A stretch of DNA of 6,297 nt from Comamonadaceae bacterium (GTDB lineage Bacteria > Pseudomonadota > Gammaproteobacteria > Burkholderiales > Burkholderiaceae_C), in contig JAHEBY010000159.1 in the NCBI GenBank assembly GCA_024642025.1, positions 1 to 6,297 of the forward strand. Direction: 5' to 3'. Both the position numbers and the translations under genes were made by a program. The notes beneath the pieces were generated by a model. It searched no databases, had not been told where the DNA came from, and saw only the letters and a program-made list of their open reading frames with translations. Below are positions 5,682-6,297 of the stretch, piece by piece; position 1 is the stretch's first letter, and every line of letters begins with the position of its first letter.

Positions 5682-6297
5682 ATGGCCATGCAAACCGGCG
5701 TGCCCGTTCAAGCCACACGATTTGACGCACTGGATGCGTTGCGTGGGCTCGCGATGGTGTGGATGACCGGGTTCCACTTCTGCTTTGACCTCAACCAACA
5801 TGGCTACCTTGAGCAGAACTTCTACGCCGATCCTTTCTGGACGTGGCAGCGGGTGGCGATTGTCAGCCTGTTCATGTTTTGCGCGGGTGCGGGGCAGGCG
5901 ATTGCCTACCAGCGCGGGCAAACCTGGCCGCACTTCTGGCGCCGCTGGTGGCAGATCGCGGCCTGCGCGCTGCTGGTGTCGCTGGGGTCTTACTTCATGT
6001 TTCCCCAAAGCTGGATCTATTTTGGTGTGCTTCACGGGTTTGCCGTGATGCTGATCATCGCGCGCCTGACCGCCGGATGGGGCGCCTGGCTATGGGTGCT
6101 TGGCGCATTGACAATTGCTACGAAATATATAGCTGATTATGCAATAGGGACGAGGGCTGAGTGGCAATTTTTCAATGAAAATTGGCTGAATTGGCTGGGC
6201 TTTATCTCCCGCAAACCCGTTACCGAAGACTATGCGCCGCTGATTCCATGGCTGGGCGTCATGTGGTGGGGCGTCGCAGTGGGCAATTGGCTATTTG
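5682..6297 (+). CDS. DUF1624 / HGSNAT-catalytic-domain-like integral membrane protein (C-terminus cut by window edge)
   Basis: The frame is open for 205 codons from ATG 5682 to the window end. The N-terminal signature RFDALDALRGLAMVWMTGFH (13-32), continuing into FCFDLN, is typical of the DUF1624/heparan-alpha-glucosaminide acetyltransferase-like family, a relative of membrane acyltransferases. H32 is a conserved candidate active-site residue. Hydrophobic segments lie at about 19-38, 55-76, 86-106, 111-129, 133-153 and 187-205, so at least six membrane passes. Homologues are around 240-250 residues, so perhaps 40 are missing. A second ATG at 5688 is equally possible, and neither has a clear ribosome binding site. 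Residues 144-163 are encoded by AT-rich, repeat-like DNA. The gene is divergent from the GntR/mtfA unit. Its acyl donor and acceptor are unknown, and enzymatic activity is inferred only from the family. Confidence 0.85.
   Translation, partial: MAMQTGVPVQATRFDALDALRGLAMVWMTGFHFCFDLNQHGYLEQNFYADPFWTWQRVAIVSLFMFCAGAGQAIAYQRGQTWPHFWRRWWQIAACALLVSLGSYFMFPQSWIYFGVLHGFAVMLIIARLTAGWGAWLWVLGALTIATKYIADYAIGTRAEWQFFNENWLNWLGFISRKPVTEDYAPLIPWLGVMWWGVAVGNWLF
6113..6169 (+). repeat. Repeat-like AT-rich block inside the DUF1624 gene (Comamonadaceae dispersed-repeat type)
   Basis: The 57-bp block starts with AATTGC and ends with its complement GCAATT. It contains ATATAGCTG and GACGAGGGCT, which resemble my memory of a short repeat scattered between genes in Comamonadaceae genomes (ATTGCTA...ATAGCTG...GAGGCCAATTT pattern). 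It is much richer in A/T than the adjacent coding sequence. Its length is a multiple of three (19 codons), so the frame stays open. The identification rests on recall and is not proven here, since only one copy lies in the window. Confidence 0.45.

Noticed and set aside
4898..5725. 275-codon plus-strand open frame, longer than the regulator opposite it
   Set aside because: It is antisense to the FCD-GntR gene and the mtfA start and overlaps the DUF1624 start in another frame; the translation has no family resemblance, while the minus-strand product has clear winged-helix and FCD domains.
5622..6035. 137-codon minus-strand open frame
   Set aside because: It is opposite the DUF1624 gene, whose translation shows clear membrane segments and a family signature; the minus-strand product is Arg/His/Pro-rich, as expected of a shadow.
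6113..6169. Gene disruption by the AT-rich block
   Set aside because: The block is 57 bp and the DUF1624 frame reads through it without a stop, so there is no evidence for a pseudogene.
6181..6200. Short tandem ATTGGCTGA/ATTGGCTGG
   Set aside because: Only two imperfect copies, encoding NWLNWLG in a membrane-protein loop; too short to call a repeat element.

Overview
The window looks like chromosomal DNA of a moderately GC-rich betaproteobacterium, most likely Burkholderiales/Comamonadaceae (Rhodoferax, Polaromonas or Acidovorax type). This is an inference from three things: the protein styles (a long-form SMP-30 lactonase, two FCD-type GntR regulators, a membrane-anchored MtfA homologue, a DUF1624 membrane protein), the codon use, and an AT-rich block near 6113-6169 that resembles a dispersed repeat I associate with that family. 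No rRNA, tRNA, CRISPR array, transposase or phage gene is visible. There is no gene-free stretch over about 110 bases.

Region A (left edge to about 4088, all minus strand, so read right to left) is a tightly packed four-gene catabolic operon. It runs from an SMP-30/gluconolactonase-like lactonase (3980 to 2952), through a GntR/FCD regulator with a TTG start (2937 to 2254) and an NAD-type beta-decarboxylating dehydrogenase of the isopropylmalate/tartrate/D-malate family (2202 to 1111), to a Gfo/Idh/MocA sugar oxidoreductase (1109, running off the left edge). Gene spacings are 14, 51 and 1 bp. The expected logic is oxidation of a sugar or cyclic polyol to a lactone (Gfo/Idh/MocA), hydrolysis of the lactone to an acid (SMP-30), and NAD-linked oxidative decarboxylation of a 2-hydroxy diacid or similar acid (IMDH-like). 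The regulator encoded inside the operon probably senses an acid intermediate. The actual substrate cannot be read from the sequence. The AT-rich leader at 3981-4088 carries a GTATAC-centred near-palindrome typical of FCD-GntR operators, plus two weaker inverted repeats.

Region B (4089 to 5605, minus strand) is a second transcription unit. A second, unrelated FCD-GntR regulator (5605 to 4943) overlaps by 31 bp, or closely abuts, an MtfA-type HExxH zinc peptidase with an added N-terminal membrane segment (4973 to 4089). A perfect 12-bp palindrome lies 10 bp upstream of the regulator's start codon.

Region C (5682 to the right edge, plus strand) is divergently oriented. It is a multi-pass DUF1624/HGSNAT-catalytic-like membrane protein, cut off by the window end. 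The repeat-like AT-rich block lies inside its reading frame without breaking it.
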